Origin: Cypionkella sp049896245 | Lineage (GTDB): Bacteria > Pseudomonadota > Alphaproteobacteria > Rhodobacterales > Rhodobacteraceae | DNA length: 64,000 nt | Direction of reading: 5' to 3' | Assembly (NCBI RefSeq): GCF_049896245.1 | Contig: NZ_JAFCTX010000016.1 | Span: forward strand, 28,386-92,385 | Part shown: positions 49,614 to 58,536 of the stretch, piece after piece | Layout: each line of letters begins with the position of its first letter | How positions within the stretch are numbered: the stretch's first letter is position 1 | Program-made: the position numbers and the translations under genes | The notes under the pieces: generated by a model | Database searches by the model: none | Seen by the model: the letters and a program-made list of their open reading frames with translations, nothing else | Told to the model about the DNA's origin: nothing

Positions 49614-50831
49614 TCAGGCCGAGGCGATGGCTGCGGATTTCAGCGGGGCTTTCACCGTAGTGGCCGCATGGATCAGCGTCTCGGCGATGTAATCCAGTTC
49701 CGCTGCGGTCAGTCGGGTCGGCAGCCGCACGTCGCAGGCGCGCATCAGCATGGCGCGGGTCTGCGGCAGATCAGGGGCAGGGCCAAGGAATTCCCAGTTC
49801 CAGAACGCGCGGGCGTTGCCTTCGGTGAGGCCAAAGATTTGCACCGAAACGCCGCGCTGTTTGGCATGGCCTTGGAAGGCGAAGGCCTGCGCGTCGGTCC
49901 AATCCCCGCCGAGGTTGAACTGGATCGAATCGGGCGCGCGCTGTTCCGGCGGCAGAGCGGGTGGCACAGTCAGGAACGGGCTGGCGTTCAGCTGTTCGGC
50001 GACTCGGTCATGGCCGGCGCGGCCCTTGGCGACGCGGGCAGCGACTTCGGGCAGTTGCGGGCGGATCACGGCGGCAGACAGGTTTTGCATCCGCATGTTG
50101 TAGAGCGGCAGTTTGTTTTGCCACAGCATGTAGCTGTTCTGCATGCCGGGATGCTTTTTCCAGTTCTGCTCATACGCGCCCGACATGATCACGCAGCGGG
50201 CGGCGATTTCGGGATCATCGGTGGTCAGGATGCCACCTTCGCCCGCGTTGACCAGCTTGTAGGATTGGAAGCTGAAGCAACCGACCTTGCCGATGGTGCC
50301 GATGTTTTTGCCGTTCCAAGTGGTGCCCAGGCTGTGGGCGGCGTCTTCGATCACCGGGATATTGCGCGCATCGCAGAGTGCCATGATCGCATCCATATCG
50401 CTGGTATGGCCACGCATGTGGCTGATCAGAACTGCGGCTGCCCCCGGCAGTTTGGCGGCGAAATCCACCATATCAACGCGGTAGTTGTCGCCAACCTCAA
50501 CCAGAACCGGCGTGCAATCGGCATGGACAACGGCAGAGGGCACGGCGGCGAAGGTGAAGGCGGGGATCAGGATATTGGCACCACGCGGCAGGTCAAGCGC
50601 TTTGATGGCGAGGAACAAGGCGGCGGAACATGAGGCGACGGCGAGGGCGTATTTGGCGCCTAGCAGGTCGGCAAATTCCTGCTCCAACAGCGCCACCGGG
50701 GCACCTTCGGCGGCAGTGTAGCGGAACAGATCGCCCGAGCTGAGCAGGCGTTCAATCTCGGCGCGGGCGGCCTCGGGGATCGGTTCGGCATCGTAGGTTT
50801 GCGGGGCGCGGGTTTGTCCGTCAGCAGCCAT
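49614..50831 (-). CDS. DegT/DnrJ/EryC1/StrS family aminotransferase
   Basis: A 405-residue PLP enzyme of the sugar-aminotransferase superfamily. ALAVASCSAALFLAIKAL, NILIPAFTFAAVPSAV, PVIEDAAHSLGTTW and CFSFQSYKLVNAGEGG (PLP lysine) are in family order. Most relatives aminate nucleotide-linked keto sugars for envelope polysaccharides, but no sugar-nucleotide gene is nearby, so the substrate is open. The start at 50831 has GGAAAG upstream; a frame from 50876 is less likely. Confidence 0.88.
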   Translation of the reverse strand: MAADGQTRAPQTYDAEPIPEAARAEIERLLSSGDLFRYTAAEGAPVALLEQEFADLLGAKYALAVASCSAALFLAIKALDLPRGANILIPAFTFAAVPSAVVHADCTPVLVEVGDNYRVDMVDFAAKLPGAAAVLISHMRGHTSDMDAIMALCDARNIPVIEDAAHSLGTTWNGKNIGTIGKVGCFSFQSYKLVNAGEGGILTTDDPEIAARCVIMSGAYEQNWKKHPGMQNSYMLWQNKLPLYNMRMQNLSAAVIRPQLPEVAARVAKGRAGHDRVAEQLNASPFLTVPPALPPEQRAPDSIQFNLGGDWTDAQAFAFQGHAKQRGVSVQIFGLTEGNARAFWNWEFLGPAPDLPQTRAMLMRACDVRLPTRLTAAELDYIAETLIHAATTVKAPLKSAAIASA

Positions 50832-50916
50832 GATCACAGCTTTCCTTAAAGTCTTCTTTAGAAAAGCTTTAAACACAGGATTGGTGACAGGCTAGTGACA
50901 ATCGCGCGCCTGCGGT

Positions 50917-50944
50917 GAAATCCGCCGACAGTGCAGCGGATTTC
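50917..50944. terminator. Hairpin between aminotransferase and FAD oxidase genes
   Basis: GAAATCCGC (50917-50925) pairs with GCGGATTTC (50936-50944) around a 10-base loop, in the 180-base gap. No T-run follows on the minus strand; it may still end the oxidase message. Confidence 0.55.
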
Positions 50945-51011
50945 TGCTTTGGTTGTGGCGGTTGACAGCGCCGGTGTGCTTTCTAAGCGGGGGTTTGTGG
51001 GCGAAATTGCC

Positions 51012-52313
51012 TTACAGGCCCAAACGGTCGCGCATGCCATACCATGTCATCGCCAGCACCAGCAGCGGCCAACGTAGCGTCGCACCACCGGGAAAGCGCG
51101 GTTGTGGCAGGCTGGCCATCAGATCAAAGCGTTCCGATTGCGCCGCGGTGGCTTCGGCGAGGATTTTGCCCGCAAGGGTCGCCATCGCGACGCCGTGGCC
51201 AGAGTAGCCCGAGGCGGAGAGGGTGTTCGCATAGGGCCGGGTGAAGCAGGGCATCCGGTTCATGGTGATCGCCAAAGTGCCGCCCCAGGCGTAGTCGATC
51301 TTGGTGCCTTTCAGTTGGGGGTAGACCTGAAGCATCGGTTTCGAGACGGTTTTGATCAGATCGGGGAAGCGGTAGCCGTAGGATTCGCCGCCGCCAAACA
51401 GCAGGCGGTTGTCCTCCGACAGCCGCCAGTAGTTGACGACGAATTTGGTGTCGGCGACGGCCACGTTTTGCGACAAGATGTCTTTGGCGCGATCCCCCAA
51501 GGGTTCGGTGGCCACGATGAAGTTGTTGATCGGCATGACTTTTGCCGCGACTTTTGGCGCGAGATTGCCGAGATAACCGTTGCCCGCAAGGATCAGGTGT
51601 TTGGCATGGACGCGGCCTTGGGCGGTGTGGACGGTTGGCTGCGCGCCGTGGTCGATATGGGTGACTTCCGAGAGTTCATGCAGGCGCGCGCCAGATTTGG
51701 CGGCGGCGCTTGCAAGGCCAAGGGCGTAGTTCAGCGGGTGCAAATGGCCCGCGTCATGGTCAATCTCGCCACCTTTGTAGACCTTGGAGCCGATCAGGTT
51801 TTGGATGCCTGCGCGATCAAGCGGTTCGAGATGGGTGTAGCCGTAGTCGCGCTGAAGTTTTTCAGCATAGGCATGGCTGTCACGCACCTGTGCCTCTGTC
51901 CAACAGGCGTGCGCAATGCCGGGGTGAAAGGTGACGGGCATGTTATGAGTTTGGATGAGATTCTTCACCAAAGCCTTTGATTCTTCAGCTAAATCCCAAA
52001 GCTTATGGGCAGTCTGAACCCCCACGGCTTTCTCGATCCAATCCTGATCCTGGCGCTGGCCGGAGCCGACCTGCCCACCATTGCGCCCCGAGGCCCCGAA
52101 GCCGAGTTTATGCGCTTCGAGCAGCACCACATCATAGCCTTTTTCGGCCAGATGCAGCGCTGCGGACAGGCCGGTATAGCCGCCGCCGACGATGCAAACG
52201 TCGGCGCGGATCTCGCCTTGCAAGGCTGGGAAAGCGGCCAGCGGTGTGCGGGTGGCGGCGTAGTAAGACGGGGGGTAGGCCCCCGTCTGATCATTCGCGT
52301 GCAACAGGTTCAT
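51012..52313 (-). CDS. puuB: FAD-dependent amine oxidase (gamma-glutamylputrescine oxidase-like)
   Basis: A 433-residue DAO-family flavoprotein. The N-terminal dinucleotide site is ADVCIVGGGYTGLSAALHLAEKGY (residue 33), followed by GASGRNGGQVGSGQRQDQDW, and the C-terminal GTLAITMNRMPCF and ASGYSGHGVAMA close the FAD fold. PuuB oxidises gamma-glutamylputrescine to the aldehyde. It follows a glutamine-synthetase-like gene by one base, supporting a gamma-glutamylated-amine pathway. The exact amine is inferred. Confidence 0.85.
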   Translation of the reverse strand: MNLLHANDQTGAYPPSYYAATRTPLAAFPALQGEIRADVCIVGGGYTGLSAALHLAEKGYDVVLLEAHKLGFGASGRNGGQVGSGQRQDQDWIEKAVGVQTAHKLWDLAEESKALVKNLIQTHNMPVTFHPGIAHACWTEAQVRDSHAYAEKLQRDYGYTHLEPLDRAGIQNLIGSKVYKGGEIDHDAGHLHPLNYALGLASAAAKSGARLHELSEVTHIDHGAQPTVHTAQGRVHAKHLILAGNGYLGNLAPKVAAKVMPINNFIVATEPLGDRAKDILSQNVAVADTKFVVNYWRLSEDNRLLFGGGESYGYRFPDLIKTVSKPMLQVYPQLKGTKIDYAWGGTLAITMNRMPCFTRPYANTLSASGYSGHGVAMATLAGKILAEATAAQSERFDLMASLPQPRFPGGATLRWPLLVLAMTWYGMRDRLGL

Positions 52314-52314
52314 G

Positions 52315-53670
52315 TTATACGTTCAACAGCAGGTGTTCGCGTTCCCACGGGCTGATGACTTGCAGGAATTCTTTGTATTCATTGCGCTTTACCGAATCGT
52401 AGACTGCTACGAATTCCGGTCCCATCATCTCGCACAGGGCTTTGTCTTCTTCCAAAAGGTCAAGCGCATCGCCCAAGTTGACCGGAATATCGTCGCTGTC
52501 GATATAGGCGGAACCTGCAAATTCCGGGCGCGGGTTTTTCTTTTCCATCAGGCCGAGATAACCGCAAGCCAAGGTGGCGGCGATGCCAAGATAGGGGTTG
52601 CAATCCATTCCCGGCAGGCGGTTTTCCACCCGACGGCCCGCTGGGGCCGAGATCGGGATGCGGATCCCGGTGGTGCGATTGTCGCGGCCCCATTCAAGGT
52701 TAATTGGGGCTGCAAAATCCGGCACATAGCGGCGATAGCTGTTCACGTAGGGTGCAATCAGCGCAATGGCCCCGGTCAGGTGGTTCTGCATCCCAGCGAT
52801 GAAATGCAGGAAATGCTCGGTCTCACCGCCCTTTTTGTCGGAAAAGATGTTCTTGCCGGTTTTGCTATCGACGACCGAGGTGTGAATATGCATCGCCGAA
52901 CCCGGCTCTCCGGCGATGGGTTTGGCCATGAAGGTGGCGAAACAATCGTGGCGCAGGGCGGCTTCGCGGATCAGGCGTTTGAAGAAAAACACATCGTCTG
53001 CAAGGCGAATGGGGTCGCCATGGGCAAGGTTCAACTCAATCTGGCCCGCACCACCTTCTTGCAGGATGCCATCAATTTCAAGGCCTTGCGCCTCGGCAAA
53101 ATCATAGATGTCGTCGATCACCTTGCCGTATTCGTCAATCGCCGACAGGCTATAGGCTTGCTTGCCCGCAGCCCTTCGTCCCGAGCGGCCCATCGGCGGG
53201 ATCACCGGCTGGTTGGGGTCGATGTTGCGGGCGGTCAGGAAAAATTCCATCTCGGGTGCCACGACGGGCGTCCAGCCTTGGGCGGCGTAAAGGTCCATGA
53301 TCCGGCGCAAAACGTTGCGCGGGGCGAAGGGGATCAGGTTGCCGTCCTGATCCTTGGCGTCGTGGATCACTTGCAGCGTCACATCGGCGGTCCAGGGGGC
53401 GGCGGTGGCGGTGGTGAAATCGGGTTCCAGAATCATATCCGGCTCGGTGAAAGCATCGAACGGATTGTCGGCCCATTCCCCGGTGATGGTTTGCAGGAAG
53501 ATCGAATTGGGCAGGAAGTAGTTGGTTTGATAGGCGAATTTCGCCGCCGGCATGGCTTTGCCGCGCGCCACGCCTGCGATATCGCCGATCACACATTCGA
53601 CTTCATCCACCCGGCGATCACCGATGTAGTTGCGGGCTGCCTCTGGCAGTTGGTCGGTCCATTTGGACAT
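52315..53670 (-). CDS. Glutamine-synthetase-like gamma-glutamyl-amine ligase, copy A
   Basis: A 451-residue GS-family enzyme with VIGDIAGVARGKAMP near residue 27, APEMEFFLTARN (metal-binding Glu-x-Glu), GSAMHIHTSVVD (catalytic His) and NRTTGIRIPISAPAGRRVENRLPG. This short GS type includes PuuA, which joins glutamate to putrescine. It is coupled to the FAD oxidase and lies downstream of an amidotransferase and a second GS paralogue. It is not the nitrogen-assimilation GlnA, which has an adenylylation site region not seen here. Confidence 0.88.
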   Translation of the reverse strand: MSKWTDQLPEAARNYIGDRRVDEVECVIGDIAGVARGKAMPAAKFAYQTNYFLPNSIFLQTITGEWADNPFDAFTEPDMILEPDFTTATAAPWTADVTLQVIHDAKDQDGNLIPFAPRNVLRRIMDLYAAQGWTPVVAPEMEFFLTARNIDPNQPVIPPMGRSGRRAAGKQAYSLSAIDEYGKVIDDIYDFAEAQGLEIDGILQEGGAGQIELNLAHGDPIRLADDVFFFKRLIREAALRHDCFATFMAKPIAGEPGSAMHIHTSVVDSKTGKNIFSDKKGGETEHFLHFIAGMQNHLTGAIALIAPYVNSYRRYVPDFAAPINLEWGRDNRTTGIRIPISAPAGRRVENRLPGMDCNPYLGIAATLACGYLGLMEKKNPRPEFAGSAYIDSDDIPVNLGDALDLLEEDKALCEMMGPEFVAVYDSVKRNEYKEFLQVISPWEREHLLLNV

Positions 53671-53705
53671 TTTTTCACACTGTTGGTTCGGGTTAACCCC
53701 GTCTG

Positions 53706-54398
53706 TCAGGCGGGGACTTTGTGTCTTTTGGCCTTGAAGAAAGCAGCGATCTGCGCCGCCATGGTTTGATCCTGAATCGGGTCTGACAGCCGGTCTGCGG
53801 CTGCCGCCATCACATCGTCAGGGACCAAACCTTTGCCCCGAGTTTGCATCAGGCCATCAATGAATTCGGGGCGAAATTCAGGATGGGCTTGCACGGTCAG
53901 CATCCGATCATCATAGATCAGTGCCGCATTGGTGCAGAAATCGTTTGTTGCCAGAACCGATGCATTGGCGGGCTTTTCGGTGACCTGATCGCGGTGCCAC
54001 GCGTTCAGGGTCATGTGCTGACCGTTGAAATCGTAATCGGTGGCACCGACCGCCCAGCCGCCAGCGTAGCGTTCAACGCGGCCGCCCATCGCTTGTGCGA
54101 TGATCTGGTGGCCAAAGCAGATGCCAACCATCGGGATATGGGCGGCGTAGGCATCGCGGATGAAAACCTCTAACGGCGGAATCCATGGGTGATCTTCGTA
54201 AGCGCCGTGGCGCGATCCGGTGATCAGCCAGCCGTCGCAGTCGTTGACGGAGGCCGGAAATTCACCCTCAACCACGCGAAAGGTGCGATAGCTGAAACCG
54301 TTTCCCGCCAGCAGGCGCGCGAACATATCCGGGTAGTCGCCCGACGTTTTCACAAGCGCGTCAGGGGCAAGGCCAGTTTGCAGGATTCCGATGAGCAT
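53706..54398 (-). CDS. Class I glutamine amidotransferase-like hydrolase
   Basis: A 230-residue GMP-synthase-like amidotransferase domain with the nucleophile in VGICFGHQIIAQAMGG and His-Glu in VQAHPEFRPEF. In this neighbourhood it may hydrolyse gamma-glutamyl compounds, as PuuD does for gamma-glutamyl-GABA, though it is of the GuaA-like branch rather than the PuuD/C26 branch. The start at 54398 matches the domain beginning MLIGILQTG; the frame extends 13 codons upstream. Confidence 0.85.
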   Translation of the reverse strand: MLIGILQTGLAPDALVKTSGDYPDMFARLLAGNGFSYRTFRVVEGEFPASVNDCDGWLITGSRHGAYEDHPWIPPLEVFIRDAYAAHIPMVGICFGHQIIAQAMGGRVERYAGGWAVGATDYDFNGQHMTLNAWHRDQVTEKPANASVLATNDFCTNAALIYDDRMLTVQAHPEFRPEFIDGLMQTRGKGLVPDDVMAAAADRLSDPIQDQTMAAQIAAFFKAKRHKVPA

Positions 54399-54495
54399 GT
54401 GCTGTCCAAGTTGGGTGAGTCGAGGGTAGCGCAGCACCCCCCCCGGTCGGTCAAGGGGGGATGCTGCAAGCTTTGATCAAACGCCGGGACCAAGG

Positions 54496-54538
54496 CGATT
54501 TCCGCACTGAAATCGGGAACGGAATTCGCGCGAATTCC
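54496..54538. repeat. Paired palindrome element, copy 2 (inverted)
   Basis: CGATTTC-N6-GAAATCG (54496-54515) and the perfect GGAATTCGCGCGAATTCC (54521-54538), the same pair as 33616-33658 in the opposite order. It lies 4 bases from the stop of the second GS-like gene and could act as its terminator. Confidence 0.9.
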
Positions 54539-54541
54539 GCC

Positions 54542-55882
54542 TCAGACCGTGTCGAGGTACAGCTCAATCCGCTCGGCGTCGGTCAGCTCACCAATGTAGT
54601 GATGCTCTTGCCGCTTGGTCGAGATCAGGTTCTTGATCAGCTCGGGGTGGATAAAGCGGGCAACGATTTCGGATTGCTCCATCGCGTCAATCGCGGCCTC
54701 CCAACTGGTCGGGATCTGCGGCAGACCTTCAACCGCATAGGCATTGCCGACCACCGGGCTGGAGGGTTCCAGCTGATTCTCAATCCCGTCCAGTGCCGCA
54801 CCCAAGATCGCGGCGAGCATGAGGTAAGGGTTCACATCGCCGCCTGCGACACGGTGTTCAATGCGGCGCGCGGCGGGGTTGCCTGCCGGGATACGGATCG
54901 CAGCGGTGCGGTTTTCATAGCCCCAAGCAATCGCGGTGGGGGCGTGTTTGCCCGGCACCAAACGCTCATAGGAATTCTGGTGCGGCGCAAAGATCAGTGT
55001 GGAATCGTGCATCGCATTCAGACAGCCCGCGACGGCGTTTTTCATCATCGCGGTGCCTTTCGGGCCGCCGCTATCAAACACGTTGTCACCCTTGTCATCA
55101 ATCACAGAAAAATGGGTGTGCAGACCCGAGCCGGAATATTCCGGGTAAGGTTTCGCCATGAACGAAGCCGCAAAGCCGTGACGCCGCGCCAGACCCTTGA
55201 CCAGCATCTTGAACAACCATGCATCATCGGCGGCACGCAGGGCGTCGTCGCAATGCATCAGGTTGACCTCAAACTGACCAAGCCCGGTTTCCGAAGTGGT
55301 GGTGTCGGCGGGGATATCCATCGCTTCACAGGCGTCGTAGAGGTCGGTGAAGAAGGTGTCGAACGCGTCAAGTGCCCGGATTGACAGGGTTTCTGCGGCT
55401 TTGCGCACCTTGCCGGAACGCGGTGAGGCGGGGGCTTGCAGGGTTTTGCCAGAATCGTCGATCAGGAAGAATTCCAGCTCAATGGCACACACGGGCGTTA
55501 GGCCACGGGCTTTGAAACGATCGACCACAGCGCGCAGAGCATGGCGCGGGTCACCCTCATACGGCGTGCCGTTTTCGCGGAACATCCAGATCGGCAGCAA
55601 AGCGGTGGGGGCTTCCAGCCATGGCATCGGCATGAAGCCGCGCTCGGTGGGTTTCAGGATGCCGTCTTGGTCGCCCTGCTCGAACACCAGCGGGCTGTCG
55701 TCAATGTCTTCGCCCCAGATGTCGAGGTTCAGAACGGAAAACGGGAACCTTGTGCCGTTTTTCACCACGCTATCAGCAAAGCGCGCAGGCACGCGTTTAC
55801 CACGGGCTTGCCCGTTCAAATCCGCCGCAGCGACACGAATGGTCCGCACGTCGGGATGCTTTCTCAGCCAGTCTTTCATCAT
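54542..55882 (-). CDS. Glutamine-synthetase-like gamma-glutamyl-amine ligase, copy B
   Basis: A 446-residue GS-family enzyme with AAADLNGQARGKRVP near residue 18, CAIELEFFLID (metal site), GSGLHTHFSVID (catalytic His) and NRTAAIRIPAGNPAARRIEHRVAGG. It shares fold and length with copy A but differs throughout, so the two are likely to use different amines or work in sequence. It starts ATGATG at 55882; the second ATG is also possible. The 142-base gap upstream may contain a promoter. Confidence 0.88.
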   Translation of the reverse strand: MMKDWLRKHPDVRTIRVAAADLNGQARGKRVPARFADSVVKNGTRFPFSVLNLDIWGEDIDDSPLVFEQGDQDGILKPTERGFMPMPWLEAPTALLPIWMFRENGTPYEGDPRHALRAVVDRFKARGLTPVCAIELEFFLIDDSGKTLQAPASPRSGKVRKAAETLSIRALDAFDTFFTDLYDACEAMDIPADTTTSETGLGQFEVNLMHCDDALRAADDAWLFKMLVKGLARRHGFAASFMAKPYPEYSGSGLHTHFSVIDDKGDNVFDSGGPKGTAMMKNAVAGCLNAMHDSTLIFAPHQNSYERLVPGKHAPTAIAWGYENRTAAIRIPAGNPAARRIEHRVAGGDVNPYLMLAAILGAALDGIENQLEPSSPVVGNAYAVEGLPQIPTSWEAAIDAMEQSEIVARFIHPELIKNLISTKRQEHHYIGELTDAERIELYLDTV

Positions 55883-56024
55883 TGCACATCAGGAAGGCAT
55901 GGAGCCGCCCACACTTGCCAAAATGGCCAGCGGACAGATCGGATCATGCCCTTGATCCTATCCTTTTTTGTGATCCCGGCGGCTGCCACGATAGCAGTCC
56001 CGCAATTTGATCAAATGTAGGTTA

Positions 56025-56852
56025 CTATCGGATCAGCTGAGGACGCAAGCGAATTCTGCTGCGGATGTTTTGCGGCAGATGGCGGTTCAGGTGGCGATTG
56101 ATGCGGCCAAACAGCCAGATCACCCCCAAGGTGAGCAGAACGAAATACATCGCGACAATCGGATAAGGGATGAACGGGTTGAAAGTTTTGTCGGCGAAAT
56201 AGTTGGCGTAATAGAGCGCGTCACCTTGTTGGCTGAGTGCCGGGAAGCCCGAGAAAAACACCAAAGTGGTGGATTGAAACAGGAAAATCGCCTCATTGGT
56301 GTAGCTGGGCCAGGCGAGGCGCAGCATGGTTGGCCATTGCACGCGGCGGAATTTGGCAAAACCGGTGATGCCATAGGCTTCGGCGGCTTCCAGATCGCCT
56401 TTCGGGATCGAGCGCAAAGCGCCGTAGAAAATCTCGGCGGAATAGGCGGCGGTGTTGAGGAACAACACGATCAGCGCGCCCGCCCAAGCTTTGGTCAGCC
56501 AGGATGAGGTGAGGGTCAGGCCGAACAGCTCAATGCCCGTGCGGGGCAGCATCACCAGCATTTCATAGGCGAGGAAGAATTGGATGAACAAGGGCGAGCC
56601 GCGGAAGACAAACACGAACCACTCGGCGGGTTTGCGCAGCCATGGGTTATGGGCGATGCGGGCCAAGGCGAGGGCATTGGCGAGGAAGAAGCCAAACAGC
56701 AGCGCCAAAGCGCCGAAATAGACGTTCCAGATCAGGCCGGAACCGATCAGGGTGAATTGCTGGCAGAGGGTGAAATCGGTCTTCGGCAGCAGTTTCGCGC
56801 CAATGCCGACAGAGCGCAGCGCGTAATCGGTGAAGGTCTCCCAGCAGCTCAT
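56025..56852 (-). CDS. Polar amino acid/amine ABC transporter permease (HisM-like)
   Basis: A 275-residue inner-membrane protein with the HisMQ fold (membrane segments from residue 42 on) and the EAA motif GDLEAAEAYGITGFAKFRRVQWPTMLRLAWP. The start MSCWETF at 56852 overlaps the stop of the other permease by 4 bases and has AAAGG upstream. Confidence 0.92.
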   Translation of the reverse strand: MSCWETFTDYALRSVGIGAKLLPKTDFTLCQQFTLIGSGLIWNVYFGALALLFGFFLANALALARIAHNPWLRKPAEWFVFVFRGSPLFIQFFLAYEMLVMLPRTGIELFGLTLTSSWLTKAWAGALIVLFLNTAAYSAEIFYGALRSIPKGDLEAAEAYGITGFAKFRRVQWPTMLRLAWPSYTNEAIFLFQSTTLVFFSGFPALSQQGDALYYANYFADKTFNPFIPYPIVAMYFVLLTLGVIWLFGRINRHLNRHLPQNIRSRIRLRPQLIR

Positions 56853-57730
56853 ATCGCGGCCTTTCGCATGGCTTCGCCTGCGGCGGTGGCTTGGCCTTTG
56901 GACAGCCGGTTTGAGATGCGGGTCAGCACGATTTCCGAAAGTTTGGTCATCAGCAAATAGAACACCAGCAGGCCAAGGAAGTAGTATAGCCGCCAATCGG
57001 GGTGCGGGTAGTCATAGGCTTGGGTCTTGGTGCCGCCCAACTCGCGGGCGTAATAAACGATGTCTTTGACCGACAGAAGGAACAGCAAAGGCGTGGCTTT
57101 GATCAGGATCATCCACAGGTTGGTCAGGCCCGGTAAAGCGTAGGTCCACATTTGCGGCACCAGCACGCGGCGGAAAACTTGGCCGTGGCTCATCCCATAA
57201 GCCTCGGCGGTTTCCAACTGGGCGCGGGGCACGGCTTGCATCGCGCCATAGATCACGTTGGCGACAAAAGCGCCGAACACGATGGCGAAGGTGATCACCG
57301 CAAGGCCAAAGCTGTAGGCTTGGAAGGTGAAGGGCGATGCGGTGGCGGGGGGGACTTTGGCTTGCGGGCAGACGTGGAATTCAAGGCCGCGGAACACCGG
57401 TTGTGAGAGGTCGTCGCAGACCCGCAAATGGTTGAGGTATTCGATGCCTTGGTCCAGCGCGATGACGAAGAACAGGAAATACACGATATCCGGCACACCG
57501 CGCACCATCGCGGTATAGGCTTTGCCGATCCAGCGCAAAGGGGCAATCTGGCTGCGCGCAGCCATCGCCCCACCAAAGCCCAAGGCCATGGCCACCGGGG
57601 CGGTGATTGCCAGCAGCAACAGCACGGTGACAAAAGACCAATAAAAATCAAGGTGCTTGCCCGATGTCAGGTAGCACATGGCCCAAGTCAGGCCCTCAAT
57701 CGCTTTGGGGGTGGCGCAAGCTGCGAACAT
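56849..57730 (-). CDS. Polar amino acid/amine ABC transporter permease (HisQ-like)
   Basis: A 293-residue inner-membrane protein of the HisMQ type with the EAA motif AQLETAEAYGMSHGQVFRRVLVPQMWTYALPG. A periplasmic insert (about residues 105-135) contains two cysteines, CDDLSQPVFRGLEFHVC, that could form a disulphide. It is coupled to the second permease. Confidence 0.92.
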   Translation of the reverse strand: MFAACATPKAIEGLTWAMCYLTSGKHLDFYWSFVTVLLLLAITAPVAMALGFGGAMAARSQIAPLRWIGKAYTAMVRGVPDIVYFLFFVIALDQGIEYLNHLRVCDDLSQPVFRGLEFHVCPQAKVPPATASPFTFQAYSFGLAVITFAIVFGAFVANVIYGAMQAVPRAQLETAEAYGMSHGQVFRRVLVPQMWTYALPGLTNLWMILIKATPLLFLLSVKDIVYYARELGGTKTQAYDYPHPDWRLYYFLGLLVFYLLMTKLSEIVLTRISNRLSKGQATAAGEAMRKAAI

Positions 57731-57751
57731 TTGATCTGCCCGAAATAAAGT

Positions 57752-57777
57752 GGCCCCCCGATATGTGCCGGGGGGCC
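57752..57777 (-). terminator. Attenuating hairpin after amine binding-protein gene
   Basis: On the minus strand GGCCCCCCG, 8-base loop, CGGGGGGCC (57752-57760 with 57769-57777), then CTTTATTT. It lies between the binding-protein stop and the permeases, a mirror of the hairpin at 45433-45456. Confidence 0.82.
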
Positions 57778-57784
57778 TTTGGGA

Positions 57785-58507
57785 TTAGAATTTCAGACCT
57801 TCCGGGCCGAAATACTTCTCAATCAAAACGTTCAGGCTGCCATCGGCTTTCATCGCTTTGATCGCCGTGTCCATCTTGGCTTTCAACTCGGTATCGGACT
57901 GGCGCATGCCCAGACCGACGCCACCACCGATGGCGATGTCTTCGCCCGCAAAAACCAAAGCACCGTTCGATTCCGCTGCGAAGGGGCGCAGATAGTCTTT
58001 GTCGGCAAACACTGCGACAGCCTCACCGTTGCGTACAGCGGCGACGGTTTCATCGGGGGTGGGGAATTCCAGCAGGGTGGCGCCGGATTCAGCCACATAA
58101 GCGGCTTGGATGGTGCCGACTTGGGCCGAAACCACGCCGGTTTTCACATCGGCATCCGCCGAGGCGGCAAGATAGGCCGAAGCGGCTGGTGGATAGTAGT
58201 TGTCCGAGAAGGTGATGACTTTGGAACGCTCGTCGGTGATCGACATGCCCGCGATGATCACGTCGTAGTTGCCCGATTGCAGGTTGGGGATGATGCTGTC
58301 CCATTCGTTGGTGGTCCAGGTACATTCCAGTGCTGCCCGCTTGCAGACCTCATCGCCGAATTCGCGCTCGAACCCTGCCACTTCGCCCTTGTCGTCGATG
58401 AAGTTGAACGGGGGGTATGCGCCCTCGGTCGCCAAGCGCACCACGTCCGCCGAGGCGAAGCCTGCGGATAGCGCCATAAGCGCGGTGGCGAAAAGTAGTT
58501 TTTTCAT
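57785..58507 (-). CDS. Polar amino acid/amine ABC transporter substrate-binding protein
   Basis: A 240-residue periplasmic protein of the SBP family 3 type. The signal peptide MKKLLFATALMALSAGFASA is cleaved before DVVRLATEGAYPPFNF. NLQSGNYDVIIAGMSITDERSKVITFSDNYY is the family signature. Its ligand is probably an amino acid, opine or amine; context favours a compound degraded by the downstream ligases and oxidase. Confidence 0.93.
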   Translation of the reverse strand: MKKLLFATALMALSAGFASADVVRLATEGAYPPFNFIDDKGEVAGFEREFGDEVCKRAALECTWTTNEWDSIIPNLQSGNYDVIIAGMSITDERSKVITFSDNYYPPAASAYLAASADADVKTGVVSAQVGTIQAAYVAESGATLLEFPTPDETVAAVRNGEAVAVFADKDYLRPFAAESNGALVFAGEDIAIGGGVGLGMRQSDTELKAKMDTAIKAMKADGSLNVLIEKYFGPEGLKF

Positions 58508-58536
58508 TGGTATCTCCCGGTTGGTTTTTGGTTTTT

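Noticed and set aside
52312..53769. 485-residue plus-strand frame opposite the GS-like gene A
   Set aside because: Antisense to a complete glutamine-synthetase-family enzyme with intact motifs.
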